From CAXSEF01 sp964236535 (GTDB lineage: Bacteria; Pseudomonadota; Alphaproteobacteria; Acetobacterales; Acetobacteraceae), in assembly GCA_964236535.1 (NCBI GenBank), contig CAXSEF010000056.1:1-21564 (forward strand): a stretch of 21,564 nt of DNA, read 5' to 3'. Shown piece by piece: positions 6,877-14,450 of this stretch. Under the pieces are notes generated by a model. That model was not told the origin of the DNA, did no database searches, and was given only the letters and a program-made list of their open reading frames with translations. The position numbers were made by a program, and so were the translations under genes. Numbering within the stretch: the stretch's first letter is position 1; every line of letters starts with the position of its first letter.

Positions 6877-7134
6877 TCACGCGGGCGGCGCAGCCTCGCC
6901 CAGCACGTCGCGCAGCTCGGCGATCAGTCCGTCGAGCCGCAACGCGACCTCACCCAGATCCGGCCCCGGATCGGGCGCCGGCTCGTCGCCCGGATCGGGC
7001 CGCGGCCCGGAACCGGGCGCCTGATCGCCACCGGGCGGCCCGGCGCCCGGCCGGCCGCGATCGAGCGCCCGCGCGATCCGATCGAGCGCCGAGTCGAGGC
7101 GGGCGGCGTCGCCCAGGCGTCCAGCATCCGACAA
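6877..7134 (-). CDS. Small coiled-coil protein upstream of zapA (DUF4164-like position)
   Basis: The family is not certain. The short acidic protein has two amphipathic helical segments, RLDSALDRIARALDRG and DLGEVALRLDGLIAELRDVL, joined by a low-complexity Gly/Pro/Asp linker (PGAGPPGGDQAPGSGPRPDP region). Small coiled-coil proteins, often annotated DUF4164, sit before zapA in many alphaproteobacteria, which fits. Start choice matters. TTG at 7134 has GGAGGGG directly upstream (complement of 7137-7143). The in-frame ATG at 7158 has no Shine-Dalgarno and would overlap the opposite-strand ATG at 7157. I therefore prefer TTG (85 residues); the ATG alternative gives 93 residues. Confidence 0.65.
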   Translation of the reverse strand: MSDAGRLGDAARLDSALDRIARALDRGRPGAGPPGGDQAPGSGPRPDPGDEPAPDPGPDLGEVALRLDGLIAELRDVLGEAAPPA

Positions 7135-7156
7135 GGCCCCTCCGCTTGCGTGCGCC

Positions 7157-7690
7157 ATGGACACAAAGCCCGCACGCGGTGGAACGTCAAGCGTGAACCC
7201 GCCCCCGCCGCCCGACCGGCCATCCGCTGCGCCCTCGGCCCCCCGCACGCCGCCCGCCGCGCTGCGCGGCTGGCCCTGCGTTGTCGTGCACGGGCTGGCC
7301 GACGTCGCCCGCGCGCTTGCGCCCGGCCAGCCGCTCACCCTGCTGTCCGCGCGCGGCGCCGCCCTGTTCGCCGGCGCGGGCTGGTGGCGCGCCCTGGCCA
7401 ACGCCGGCCGGCAGGACCACCCGCAGGCCTGCTTCGACGACGTGCTGGACTGTGCCGACGCCCCCGGGCGGGCGCTGGAAGCGCTGCGCCACGGCCAGCG
7501 CGCGATGGTGCTCGACCCCTGCCCCGCCTGGGCCGAGCTGCACGCCCGGGCCGCGGAGTCGGGCGCGGTCCTGCTGGCCGCGCGTCCCGTGGCGCTGGAC
7601 CTCGCGCAGCCTGGCGCCCACCGGCGGCTCGAAGCGTGGCTCGCGGCGGCGCACGATCCGCCCACGGCAGCGCTGCAGCGCCGCCGCTGA
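7157..7690 (+). CDS. Hypothetical protein, divergent from the zapA cluster
   Basis: I do not recognise a named family. After a Pro-rich N terminus (about 1-35) the roughly 140-residue core reads as genuine protein: GWPCVVVHGLADVARALAPG, LTLLSARGAALFAGAGWWRA, then CFDDVLDCADAPGRALEALR, QRAMVLDPCPAWAELHARA and ARPVALDLAQPGAHRRLEAW. Alternating hydrophobic strands and helices suggest a small alpha/beta fold, soluble and cytoplasmic. The ATG at 7157 lacks a clear ribosome site; GTG at 7193, after GGTGGA, is an alternative that removes much of the Pro-rich leader. It lies 257 bases upstream of the aldolase gene on the same strand. Confidence 0.6.
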   Translation: MDTKPARGGTSSVNPPPPPDRPSAAPSAPRTPPAALRGWPCVVVHGLADVARALAPGQPLTLLSARGAALFAGAGWWRALANAGRQDHPQACFDDVLDCADAPGRALEALRHGQRAMVLDPCPAWAELHARAAESGAVLLAARPVALDLAQPGAHRRLEAWLAAAHDPPTAALQRRR

Positions 7691-7750
7691 GCCGGATGCA
7701 GCAGGGCGGCGCCGCGCCCCGCAATGTGCCGCGACTCCTATCGTGTGCGG

Positions 7751-7798
7751 GTCTGGGGCTCAGCCCCCGGCGGGCCCGGGGCAGCGCCCTGGCCTTGC
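7751..7798. repeat. Half copy of the palindromic repeat upstream of fba
   Basis: This has the mirrored-arm type: GGGGC (7755-7759) / GCCCC (7763-7767) with a TCA loop, then CCGGGGC (7776-7782) / GCCCTGG (7786-7792) with one G-T pair, ending GGCCTTGCC. It lies about 60 bases after the stop of the hypothetical gene and 150 bases before the aldolase start. The stem sequences differ from other copies, but the arrangement and loops are preserved. Confidence 0.55.
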
Positions 7799-7932
7799 CT
7801 CAGACCCGCCGGATCGCTGCCCCGCGCAGCGGACAAGTGACAGCCGCGCGCGAAACGGCTACTCCCCGGACGTATCGCAGGCGGCACCCGCCGCCGTCCC
7901 GCACCCCGCGCGGTCCCGGCCGTGTCGTGCCT

Positions 7933-7939
7933 GAAGGAG
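7933..7939 (+). promoter_or_regulatory. Ribosome binding site deciding the GTG start of fba
   Basis: GAAGGAG lies eight bases before GTG at 7948. An in-frame upstream GTG at 7927 lacks such a signal. Confidence 0.7.
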
Positions 7940-7947
7940 CCTCTGCC

Positions 7948-8877
7948 GTGCAACTCACCCCGGCCGTCCGCACTATCCTGAGCTGGTACGAGAGCGACAA
8001 CCCCGGCAGCAAGGCGAGCCTCGCCCGCATGCTGATGCATGGCCGGCTCGGCGGCACCGGCAAGCTGGTCATCCTGCCGGTCGACCAGGGCTTCGAGCAT
8101 GGCCCCGCCCGCTCCTTCGCCGCCAACCCGCCGGCGTACGACCCGCACTACCACTTCCAGCTCGCCATCGAGGCCGGGCTCAACGCCTACGCCGCGCCGC
8201 TGGGCATGATCGAGGCGGGTGCGGCCACCTTCGCCTCCGAGATCCCCACCATCCTCAAGCTGAACTCGTCGAACTCGCTCGCGACCGAGAAGGACCAGGC
8301 GGTCACCGGCTCGATCTCCGACGCGCTGCGCCTCGGCTGCACGGCGATCGGCTTCACCATCTACCCGGGCAGCGAATACGCCTTCGCCCAGATGGAGGAG
8401 CTGCGCGAGCTCGCCGAGGAGGCCAAGTCGGTCGGCCTCGCGGTGGTGGTGTGGAGCTACCCGCGCGGCCCGGAGATCGACAAGGCCGGCGAGACCGCGT
8501 TCGACATCTGCGCCTACGCCGCGCACATGGCCTGCCTGATGGGCGCGCACATCGTGAAGGTGAAGCCGCCGAGCGAGGTGCTCTATCTGCCCGCCGCCAA
8601 GAAGGTCTACGAGGCGCAGCACATCGACGGCTCGACCATGGCCAAGCGGGTGGAGCACGTCGTGCAGTCGTGCTTCGCCGGCAAGCGCATCGTGATCTTC
8701 TCCGGCGGCGACAACAGCGAGACCGGCGCCTTCCTGAGGATCATCCAGGGCCTGCACGACGGCGGGTCGTTCGGCTCGATCGTCGGGCGGAACTCGTTCC
8801 AGCGCTCGAAGGCGGACGCGCTGGCGCTGTTGTCGGACGTCATCGACATCTACTCGGGCAAGACCGCCTCGGCCTGA
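7948..8877 (+). CDS. fba: Class I fructose-bisphosphate aldolase (DhnA/FbaB, archaeal type)
   Basis: This enzyme reversibly cleaves fructose 1,6-bisphosphate to dihydroxyacetone phosphate and glyceraldehyde 3-phosphate through a lysine Schiff base, without metal. The 309-residue product contains the family landmarks VILPVDQGFEHGP (41-53), LKLNSSNS (103-110), GFTIYPGSEY (135-144), WSYPRG (169-174) and HIVKVKPP (201-208). One of Lys204/Lys206 in the last motif is expected to be the Schiff-base lysine. SGGDNSE and the Gly/Ser phosphate-binding segment GGSFGSIVGRNSFQR follow. The start is GTG at 7948, supported by GAAGGAG at 7933-7939 with an eight-base spacer. thiE follows after a repeat-bearing spacer. 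Confidence 0.93.
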   Translation: MQLTPAVRTILSWYESDNPGSKASLARMLMHGRLGGTGKLVILPVDQGFEHGPARSFAANPPAYDPHYHFQLAIEAGLNAYAAPLGMIEAGAATFASEIPTILKLNSSNSLATEKDQAVTGSISDALRLGCTAIGFTIYPGSEYAFAQMEELRELAEEAKSVGLAVVVWSYPRGPEIDKAGETAFDICAYAAHMACLMGAHIVKVKPPSEVLYLPAAKKVYEAQHIDGSTMAKRVEHVVQSCFAGKRIVIFSGGDNSETGAFLRIIQGLHDGGSFGSIVGRNSFQRSKADALALLSDVIDIYSGKTASA

Positions 8878-9018
8878 AGCAGGGCCGGAGGCTGCCTCCG
8901 GACTCCGCCAGGGCGAGCCGTCCTGGACCGACCTCGATTTTGCGTGGGTCCGGAGGCTCAGCCCCCAGCGGGTCGCCGCTTCCAGGACATGGGGCAGGGC
9001 CCTGGCACTGCCCTTGTT
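8877..9018. repeat. Palindromic repeat copy between fba and thiE
   Basis: It starts at the fba stop codon. The left arm is well kept: CCGGAGG (8885-8891) / CCTCCGG (8895-8901), perfect, then CCAGGGCG (8908-8915) / CGTCCTGG (8919-8926) with one G-T pair. The right arm (about 8945-9018) is degraded but keeps GGAGGCTCAGCCCCC, GGGGCAGGGCCCTGG and a terminal GCCCTTG. The third pair of the first stem is G-C here, A-T at 2852 and G-T at 13458, a direct covariation series. Confidence 0.7.
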
Positions 9019-9029
9019 TTCGGATCTTC

Positions 9030-9653
9030 ATGCCCGACACCCGCCTCTACCTCATCACCCCGCCCCGGCTGCCCGCCGGCTTCCCGGACCTGCTGGCGGC
9101 GACGCTCGACGCCGGCGACGTGGCCGCGGTGCAGCTGCGGCTCAAGGACGTGTCCAACGACGTGCTGCGCCGCACGATCGAGCTGCTGCGTCCGGTGACG
9201 CAGGCGCGCGGCGTGGCGCTGCTGCTCAACGACCGGCCGGAGATCGCGGTGGCGACCGGCTGCGACGGCGCGCATGTCGGGCGCGAGGACACCCCGGTGG
9301 CGGAGGCGCGGCGCATCCTCGGCGACCTGCAGCTCGGCGCCTCGTGCTACGACAGCCGCGACCTGGCGATGCAGGCCGGCGAGCAGGGGGCGGACTACGT
9401 GGCGTTCGGGGCGTTCTTCCCGAGCCGGACCAAGGATACCGAGATCCGCGCCGACATCGGGCTGGTGTCCTGGTGGTCCGGGCTGATGGAGCCGCCCTGC
9501 GTCGCCATCGGCGGCATCACCGCGGACAATTGCGCGCCGCTGGTGCAGGCCGGCGCCGACTTCCTCGCCGTGGTCGGCGCGGTGTGGGGCCACCCCGAGA
9601 GCCCGGCCGCCGGCGTGCGGGCGATGAACGCGGCGATCGCCGCCGCGGCCTGA
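9030..9653 (+). CDS. thiE: Thiamine-phosphate synthase
   Basis: ThiE joins hydroxymethylpyrimidine pyrophosphate and the thiazole phosphate to give thiamine monophosphate. The 207-residue TIM-barrel protein shows the family order of motifs: LYLITPPRL (6-14), VQLRLKD (34-40), ALLLNDRPEIA (63-73), CDGAHVGRED (78-87), DYVAFGAFFPSRTK (122-135), CVAIGGITADN (157-167) and the terminal phosphate loop FLAVVGAVWG. The ATG at 9030 gives the expected N terminus, although no Shine-Dalgarno is evident in the repeat-derived leader. TenI-like paralogues resemble ThiE; the QxRxKD and FPSRTK motifs favour ThiE. No TPP riboswitch is apparent in the 152 bases upstream. Confidence 0.88.
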   Translation: MPDTRLYLITPPRLPAGFPDLLAATLDAGDVAAVQLRLKDVSNDVLRRTIELLRPVTQARGVALLLNDRPEIAVATGCDGAHVGREDTPVAEARRILGDLQLGASCYDSRDLAMQAGEQGADYVAFGAFFPSRTKDTEIRADIGLVSWWSGLMEPPCVAIGGITADNCAPLVQAGADFLAVVGAVWGHPESPAAGVRAMNAAIAAAA

Positions 9654-9731
9654 GCGGCACCCGGGCGCCACGACGCCGGTCTTCCTGTGCCTGCCGCTGC
9701 CTTCCTGCCCGTCCGCGCCTCCGGAGCCCCC

Positions 9732-10832
9732 ATGCAAGACGACCTCGCTGGCCTGCTGGCCGACACCGACGCGGCACTCGCCGCCTGCGCCGACCTGCGG
9801 GCCTGGGACGCGCTGCGCGTCGCGACGCTGGGCAAGTCAGGCCGCCTCACCGCGCTGCTCAAGGAGCTGGGCCGCGCCACGCCGGAGCAGCGCCGGGAGC
9901 GCGGCGCCGCGCTGAACCACGCCAAGGAGCAGCTCGCGGCCAGCATCGAGGCGCGCCGGACGACCCTGGAGGCCGCGGCGCTCGACGCGAAGCTGCGCGA
10001 CGAGCGCATGGACGTCACGCTGCCGCCGCTGCCGGCGCCGTCCGGCCTGATCCACCCGATCACCCGGACGATGGAGGAGATCACGGCGATCTTCGGCGCG
10101 ATGGGCTTCGCGCTGGCCGAGGGGCCGGACGTCGAGAGCGACTGGAACAACTTCACCGCGCTCAACATCCCCGAGCACCACCCGGCGCGCGCCGACCACG
10201 ACACGTTCTACCTGCCGCCGCTGGGCCACGCCCCGCCGCGCGTGCTGCGCACCCACACCAGCCCGGTGCAGGTCCGCACCATGCTCTCCCGGGAGCCGCC
10301 GATCCGCGTCATCGTCCCCGGCCGCACCTACCGCGCCGACCACGACGCCACGCACAGCCCGATGTTCCACCAGGTCGAGGGCCTGGTGCTCGACCGCGAC
10401 ATCACCATGGGCCACCTCAAGGGATGCCTCACCGACTTCCTGCGCGCCTTCTTCGGCCTGTCGGGCCTGCCGGTGCGGTTCCGCTCCAGCTACTTCCCGT
10501 TCACCGAGCCGTCGATGGAGATCGACATCGGCTGGAACCGCCGGACCGGCGAGATCGGCTCGGGCGGCGACTGGCTGGAGATCCTCGGCAGCGGCATGGT
10601 CCACCCGCGGGTGCTGGCCAACTGCGGCATCGACCCGCGCGAGTGGCAGGGCTTCGCCTTCGGCATGGGCATCGAGCGCGTCACCATGCTCAAGCACGCC
10701 ATCCCCGACCTGCGCCCGTTCTACGACAGCGACCTGCGCTGGCTGCGCCACTACGGCTTCGACCCGCTCGCGCCCGCCACGCTGCACGAGGGGATCGGCC
10801 ACGGCGGCGGGCCGGGCGGGCTCGGCGCGTGA
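9732..10832 (+). CDS. pheS: Phenylalanyl-tRNA synthetase alpha subunit
   Basis: This is the catalytic subunit of the (alpha-beta)2 class II synthetase that charges tRNA-Phe. The 366-residue protein has an N-terminal coiled-coil domain (about 1-90, with LGKSGRLTALLKELGRATPEQR), then the catalytic core: HPITRTMEEITAIFGAMGF, motif 2 GRTYRADHDATHSPMFHQ from about 197, SSYFPFTEPSMEIDIGW, and motif 3 GMGIERVTMLKH around 311-322. The ATG at 9732 is preceded by GGAG five bases upstream. The stop overlaps the GTG of pheT in a GTGA arrangement (10829-10832), which points to translational coupling and balanced subunit supply. No leader peptide or T-box is visible. Confidence 0.97.
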   Translation: MQDDLAGLLADTDAALAACADLRAWDALRVATLGKSGRLTALLKELGRATPEQRRERGAALNHAKEQLAASIEARRTTLEAAALDAKLRDERMDVTLPPLPAPSGLIHPITRTMEEITAIFGAMGFALAEGPDVESDWNNFTALNIPEHHPARADHDTFYLPPLGHAPPRVLRTHTSPVQVRTMLSREPPIRVIVPGRTYRADHDATHSPMFHQVEGLVLDRDITMGHLKGCLTDFLRAFFGLSGLPVRFRSSYFPFTEPSMEIDIGWNRRTGEIGSGGDWLEILGSGMVHPRVLANCGIDPREWQGFAFGMGIERVTMLKHAIPDLRPFYDSDLRWLRHYGFDPLAPATLHEGIGHGGGPGGLGA

Positions 10833-13435
10833 AGTTCTCCCTGTCCTGGCTGCGCAGCCACCTCGACACGGAGGCGGACCTCGAGGCGCTGTGCGCGAAG
10901 CTCAGCGCCATCGGCCTGGAGGTGGACGGCGTCGAGGACCCGGGCGCCGCCCTCGCCGCGTTCCGCGTCGCCCGCGTCGTCGAGGCCAGCCGGCACCCCA
11001 ACGCCGACCGGCTGCGCGTCTGCAGCGTCGACACCGGGGAGGCCGAGCCGGTGCAGGTCGTGTGCGGCGCGCCGAACGCCCGCGCCGGGCTGCTCAGCGT
11101 GTTCGCGCCGCCCGGCGCCCTGATCCCCGGCACCGGGACCGTACTGAAGGTGGGGGAGATCCGCGGCGTCGCCAGCCGCGGCATGCTGGTCTCCACCCGC
11201 GAGCTCGGCCTCGGCGAGGAGCATGACGGCATCATCGAGCTCGCCGCCGACGCCGCGCCCGGCACGCCCTATGCGCGGCTTGCCGGCCTCGACGACCCGG
11301 TGGTCGAGATCGGCGTCACCCCCAACCGCGGCGACGCGCTGTCGGTGCGCGGCATCGCCCGCGACCTCGCCGCCGCCGGCATGGGCCGGCTGCGGCCGTT
11401 CGCGCCGGAGCCGGTGCCCGCCGCGTTCCGCAGCCCGCTGGCCTGGGCCGACGCGTGGCCCGACGCCTGCCCCTGGGTGCTCGGCCGCATGGTCAGCGGC
11501 GTGCACAACGGGCCGAGTCCGGACTGGCTGCAGCGCCGGCTGCGCTCGGTCGGGCTGCGGCCGATCTCGGCGCTGGTCGACATCACCAGCTTCTTCACCA
11601 TCGACCTCGGCCGCCCGCTGCACGTGTTCGACGCCGACCGCGTGGAAGGCGACACCCTGACGGTGCGCGCCGCCCGGGCGGGGGAGACGCTGCGCGCGCT
11701 CGACGGCCGCGACCGCGCGCTCGAACCCGGCGACTGCGTGATCGCCGACGCCGCCGGCGTGCAGTCGCTGGCCGGGGTGATGGGCGGCGCCGCCACCGGC
11801 GTCGGCCCCGACACCACCAGCGTGTTCGTCGAGTGCGCGCTGTTCGACCCGGTGCGGATCGCGCTCACCGGACGGCGCCTGGCCATCGGCAGCGACGCGC
11901 GCGCCCGCTTCGAGCGCGGCCTCGACCAGGCGCTGCCGCCGGCCGCCCTGGAAGCCGCGACCCGGATGATCCTCGACCTGTGCGGCGGCGAGGCCAGCGA
12001 CGTCGTCTCCGCCGGCGCCGAGCCTGCCTGGCAACGCACCGCCACGCTGCGCTTCGCCCGCATCGCCGGCCTCGGCGGCATCGACATCGCGCCCGACCGC
12101 GCGGTCGCCCTGCTCGCGGGCCTCGGCTTCACGCCCGTCGCCCGCAACGGGGCGGAGGTCACGCTCGCCGTGCCGCCCTGGCGCAACGATGTCGCCAGCG
12201 GCAGCGGGGCGAGCAGCAATGCAGCCAGCCGTAGCGGGTCCAGCCTGGCCCACCCGGACGCGGCGCCGGTGACGCCGCCCGGCAAGCCACGCCTGGACGA
12301 GGCCGCCGCGGCCGCCGCCGAGGCCGAGTGCGACCTGCTGGAGGAGGTGCTGCGCCTGCACGGGCTGGACGCCATCGCCCCGGTCTCGCTGCCGCGCGCC
12401 GGCGCGGTGCCGCCGCCCGCGCTGACGCCGCGCCAGACCCGCGCCGCCCTCGCCCGCCGCCTGCTCGCCAGCCGCGGCCTCGCCGAATGCGTTTCGTTCA
12501 GCTTCGTCGCCTCGGCCGAGGCGGCGCTGTTCGGCCCCGCCGACGACGCGCTGCGCCTGCTCAACCCGATCGCGTCGGACCTCGACCGCATGCGCCCGAC
12601 CCCGCTCGCCGGGCTGGCGCTCGCCGCCGCCCGCAACGCCGCCCGCGGCCTGCCCGACGCCGCGCTGTTCGAGGTCGGCCCCGGCTTCGGCACGCCCGGC
12701 TTCGGCACGACGGGCTCGGGCAGTTCCGGGTCGGGCACGTCCGGGCCGGGTGCCGCAGGCTCCGGCGCCCCCGCCCAGGACGCCGCGGCCGACGCCGGGC
12801 AGCGCCTGATCGCCGCCGGGCTGCGCGCCGGGGTCCCGCCGCGGCACTGGAGCGGCGCGCAGCCGGCGCCCGGTGCGATGGACGCCAAGGCCGACCTGCT
12901 CGCCCTGCTCGCCGCCCTCGGCGTGCCGATGGACGCGCTGAGCGTCACCGCCGACGCCCCGGCGCACTACCACCCCGGCCGCTCCGGCACCCTGCGCCAG
13001 GGCCCGCGCAGCGTGCTCGGCTGGTTCGGCGAGCTGCACCCCGCGGTGCGCCGCACGCTCGGGCTCGACGGCCCCGCCGCCGGCTTCGAGGCGCTGCTCG
13101 ACGCTGTCCCCGATCCGAAGCGCCGCCGCCGCGCGGCCCCCGACCTGCCCGCGTTCCAGCCGGTGCGCCGCGACTTCGCCTTCCTCGCCGACGCCGCGAC
13201 GCCGGCCGGGTCCGTGCTGCGCGCCGCCCGCGGGGCCGACCGCAGCCTCGTGGCAGCGGTGTCGCTGTTCGACGTCTACAGCGGCGACAAGGTCGAGCCG
13301 GGCCGCATCTCGATCGCCATCGAGGTCACCTTCCAGCCGCACGAGCGCACCCTGACCGACGCCGAGATCGACGCCGCCTCGGCGCGGGTCGTGCAGGCGG
13401 TGGGCAAGGCCACCGGAGCCGTGCTGCGGGGCTGA
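10829..13435 (+). CDS. pheT: Phenylalanyl-tRNA synthetase beta subunit
   Basis: PheT provides structural, tRNA-binding and editing functions for the PheRS tetramer. Domains in order: N-terminal and OB-type tRNA-binding domain (about 1-150, with FRVARVVEASRHPNADRLRVC), B3/B4 editing domain (about 210-390, LVDITSFFTIDLGRPLHVFDAD), B5 domain (from about 405), catalytic-like core (LRLLNPIASDLDRMRPT), and C-terminal anticodon-binding domain (SLFDVYSGDKVEPGRISIAIEVTFQPHERTL, last 95 residues). Start GTG at 10829 overlaps the pheS stop. At 868 residues it is longer than usual. Two low-complexity insertions account for this: about 457-499 (Ser/Gly/Ala/Pro-rich, within B5) and about 617-648 (repeated Gly/Ser/Thr, GFGT and SGSGTSG units). 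Confidence 0.96.
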   Translation: MKFSLSWLRSHLDTEADLEALCAKLSAIGLEVDGVEDPGAALAAFRVARVVEASRHPNADRLRVCSVDTGEAEPVQVVCGAPNARAGLLSVFAPPGALIPGTGTVLKVGEIRGVASRGMLVSTRELGLGEEHDGIIELAADAAPGTPYARLAGLDDPVVEIGVTPNRGDALSVRGIARDLAAAGMGRLRPFAPEPVPAAFRSPLAWADAWPDACPWVLGRMVSGVHNGPSPDWLQRRLRSVGLRPISALVDITSFFTIDLGRPLHVFDADRVEGDTLTVRAARAGETLRALDGRDRALEPGDCVIADAAGVQSLAGVMGGAATGVGPDTTSVFVECALFDPVRIALTGRRLAIGSDARARFERGLDQALPPAALEAATRMILDLCGGEASDVVSAGAEPAWQRTATLRFARIAGLGGIDIAPDRAVALLAGLGFTPVARNGAEVTLAVPPWRNDVASGSGASSNAASRSGSSLAHPDAAPVTPPGKPRLDEAAAAAAEAECDLLEEVLRLHGLDAIAPVSLPRAGAVPPPALTPRQTRAALARRLLASRGLAECVSFSFVASAEAALFGPADDALRLLNPIASDLDRMRPTPLAGLALAAARNAARGLPDAALFEVGPGFGTPGFGTTGSGSSGSGTSGPGAAGSGAPAQDAAADAGQRLIAAGLRAGVPPRHWSGAQPAPGAMDAKADLLALLAALGVPMDALSVTADAPAHYHPGRSGTLRQGPRSVLGWFGELHPAVRRTLGLDGPAAGFEALLDAVPDPKRRRRAAPDLPAFQPVRRDFAFLADAATPAGSVLRAARGADRSLVAAVSLFDVYSGDKVEPGRISIAIEVTFQPHERTLTDAEIDAASARVVQAVGKATGAVLRG

Positions 13436-13448
13436 GCGCCGCGCAGGG

Positions 13449-13578
13449 AAGGCAAGGCCGGAGGCTCTGCCTCTGGACTCCGCCAAGGGCAAGCCCTTGG
13501 AACCCCTATGCTTAAGGGAAGGGTTTCCAAGGGGCTCCGCCCTTTGGCGGGTTCGGGCAGAGTCCGTCCTGGCTTGCT
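13449..13578 (+). repeat. Palindromic repeat, full copy downstream of pheT
   Basis: Hairpins in order are CCGGAGGC (13458-13465) / GCCTCTGG (13469-13476) with one G-T pair, CCAAGGGC (13483-13490) / GCCCTTGG (13493-13500) with a two-base loop, then mirrored CCAAGGGGC (13527-13535) / GCCCTTTGG (13539-13547) with one G-T pair, and a worn outer mirrored stem ending in GGCTTGCTG. It begins 14 bases after the pheT stop and may mark the 3' end of pheST. No U-tract follows the hairpins. Confidence 0.8.
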
Positions 13579-14071
13579 GACCCACGCCCTGCGGTTCGCC
13601 CTGCTCGCGGCGATCGCGGCCGCCAGCCTGCTCGCCGCGATGCTGGCCTCGCTGCCCGCGCTGGCGGTCGGCCTGCTGGAGCTGTTCGACACCAGCTTCG
13701 GCAGCACGCTGGCGGTGCTGCGCGCGCTCGTCGAGCCGTTCCTGTGGCCCGGCGCCGGCGCATCCGGCCTGCTGCACGTGCACGATCTGATGACCCACCC
13801 GGCGCGCGCCGCCGCCGGTTCGGTGCTTGCCAGCGGCCTGGCTGCGGCCGGGCTCGCGCTCTCGCTGGAACGCCGCGCCGCCTGGTGGCTGGCGCTCGCG
13901 GCCTGGGGCGGGTGCGCCGCCCTCGGCGGGTCGGCGGTGGGGGTGGTGCTGGTGCCGGCTGCCGCCGCACGGCTGCTGCTGGCGGCGTCGGGCCGGTGGT
14001 CTCGCACACCCGGGCGGCGGGAACGCGACCTAGCGGCAGCCGGAAGCGGTGGTAATGCCGGCGGCCACTAG
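13508..14071 (+). CDS. Hypothetical multi-pass membrane protein with repeat-derived N terminus
   Basis: I recognise no family. From about residue 26 the product is strongly hydrophobic, with probable membrane segments near ALRFALLAAIAAASLLAAML, ALAVGLLELF, AGSVLASGLAAAGLALSL, AAWWLALAAWGGCAALGG and AVGVVLVPAAAARLLLAA. A basic C-terminal tail (SGRWSRTPGRRERD) follows. Codon third positions are strongly GC, as in neighbouring genes, so it is likely real. The only in-frame ATG, at 13508, lies inside the palindromic repeat, making the first 22 residues repeat-derived. TTG at 13574, just past the repeat, is an alternative; neither has a Shine-Dalgarno. The gene is enclosed by two repeat copies. 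Confidence 0.5.
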   Translation: MLKGRVSKGLRPLAGSGRVRPGLLTHALRFALLAAIAAASLLAAMLASLPALAVGLLELFDTSFGSTLAVLRALVEPFLWPGAGASGLLHVHDLMTHPARAAAGSVLASGLAAAGLALSLERRAAWWLALAAWGGCAALGGSAVGVVLVPAAAARLLLAASGRWSRTPGRRERDLAAAGSGGNAGGH

Positions 14072-14087
14072 TGCTGACCTGCAAGCG

Positions 14088-14216
14088 AAGCAAGGCCGGG
14101 CTCCGCCCGGACCCACCAATGGGCGGAGCCCTTTGGAAACCCTTCCCTCAAGAAAGGGGATTCCAAAGGCTCGGCCTTTGGCGGAGTCCAGAGGCAGAGC
14201 CTCTGGCCTTGCTTGC
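14088..14216 (+). repeat. Palindromic repeat, best-preserved full copy
   Basis: Perfect 10-bp terminal inverted repeats AAGCAAGGCC (14088-14097) and GGCCTTGCTT (14205-14214) enclose four hairpins: CCGGGC (14096-14101) / GCCCGG (14105-14110); CCAATGGGC (14116-14124) / GCCCTTTGG (14128-14136) with one T-T mismatch; CCAAAGGC (14163-14170) / GCCTTTGG (14174-14181); and CCAGAGGC (14188-14195) / GCCTCTGG (14199-14206). The flank at 14224-14234 (GTCACGCTCGA) recurs exactly after the copy near 18446, so the two copies are in the same orientation. Confidence 0.85.
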
Positions 14217-14450
14217 CCGACCCGTCACGCTCGAACCCGATCGGGATAAGTTGTAATCGGCGCCCGGCGGGGCGTTCGGCTCGTCCCGGCTCTGCAGCAG
14301 CCCTTCTGGCGGGCGGCTCGGCGATAGTCCGTGCTTTCGAACTGTTCTTGACAGGACCGCGGTCCCGAGGCGCTTGCCCAAATAACTGGTGTTGGCGCAC
14401 CCACTACAACGCACCGCGTCTCGTTCCGACACAAAACCAGGACACCCCGC
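14217..14450 (+). promoter_or_regulatory. Leader of the phage-like gene pair with possible promoter and operator
   Basis: This is less GC-rich than its surroundings. It contains TTGACA at 14348-14353, a good -35 match. Directly after it is a perfect 12-bp palindrome, GGACCGCGGTCC (14354-14365), where a repressor would block polymerase. I see no good -10 at 16-18 bases, so the promoter call is tentative. A second 10-bp palindrome, CCCGATCGGG, lies at 14236-14245. AGGA at 14439-14442 is a suitable ribosome site for the ATG at 14451. Confidence 0.35.

Noticed and set aside
8878..9029. TPP riboswitch upstream of thiE
   Set aside because: The conserved CUGAGA-type core and paired helices are not present; the spacer is explained by a palindromic repeat copy.
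10751..13798. Minus-strand open frame of about 1000 codons opposite pheT
   Set aside because: Its composition is Gly/Arg/Ala/Val/His-rich, as expected from the complement of a GC-rich gene; pheT on the plus strand has full family motifs.
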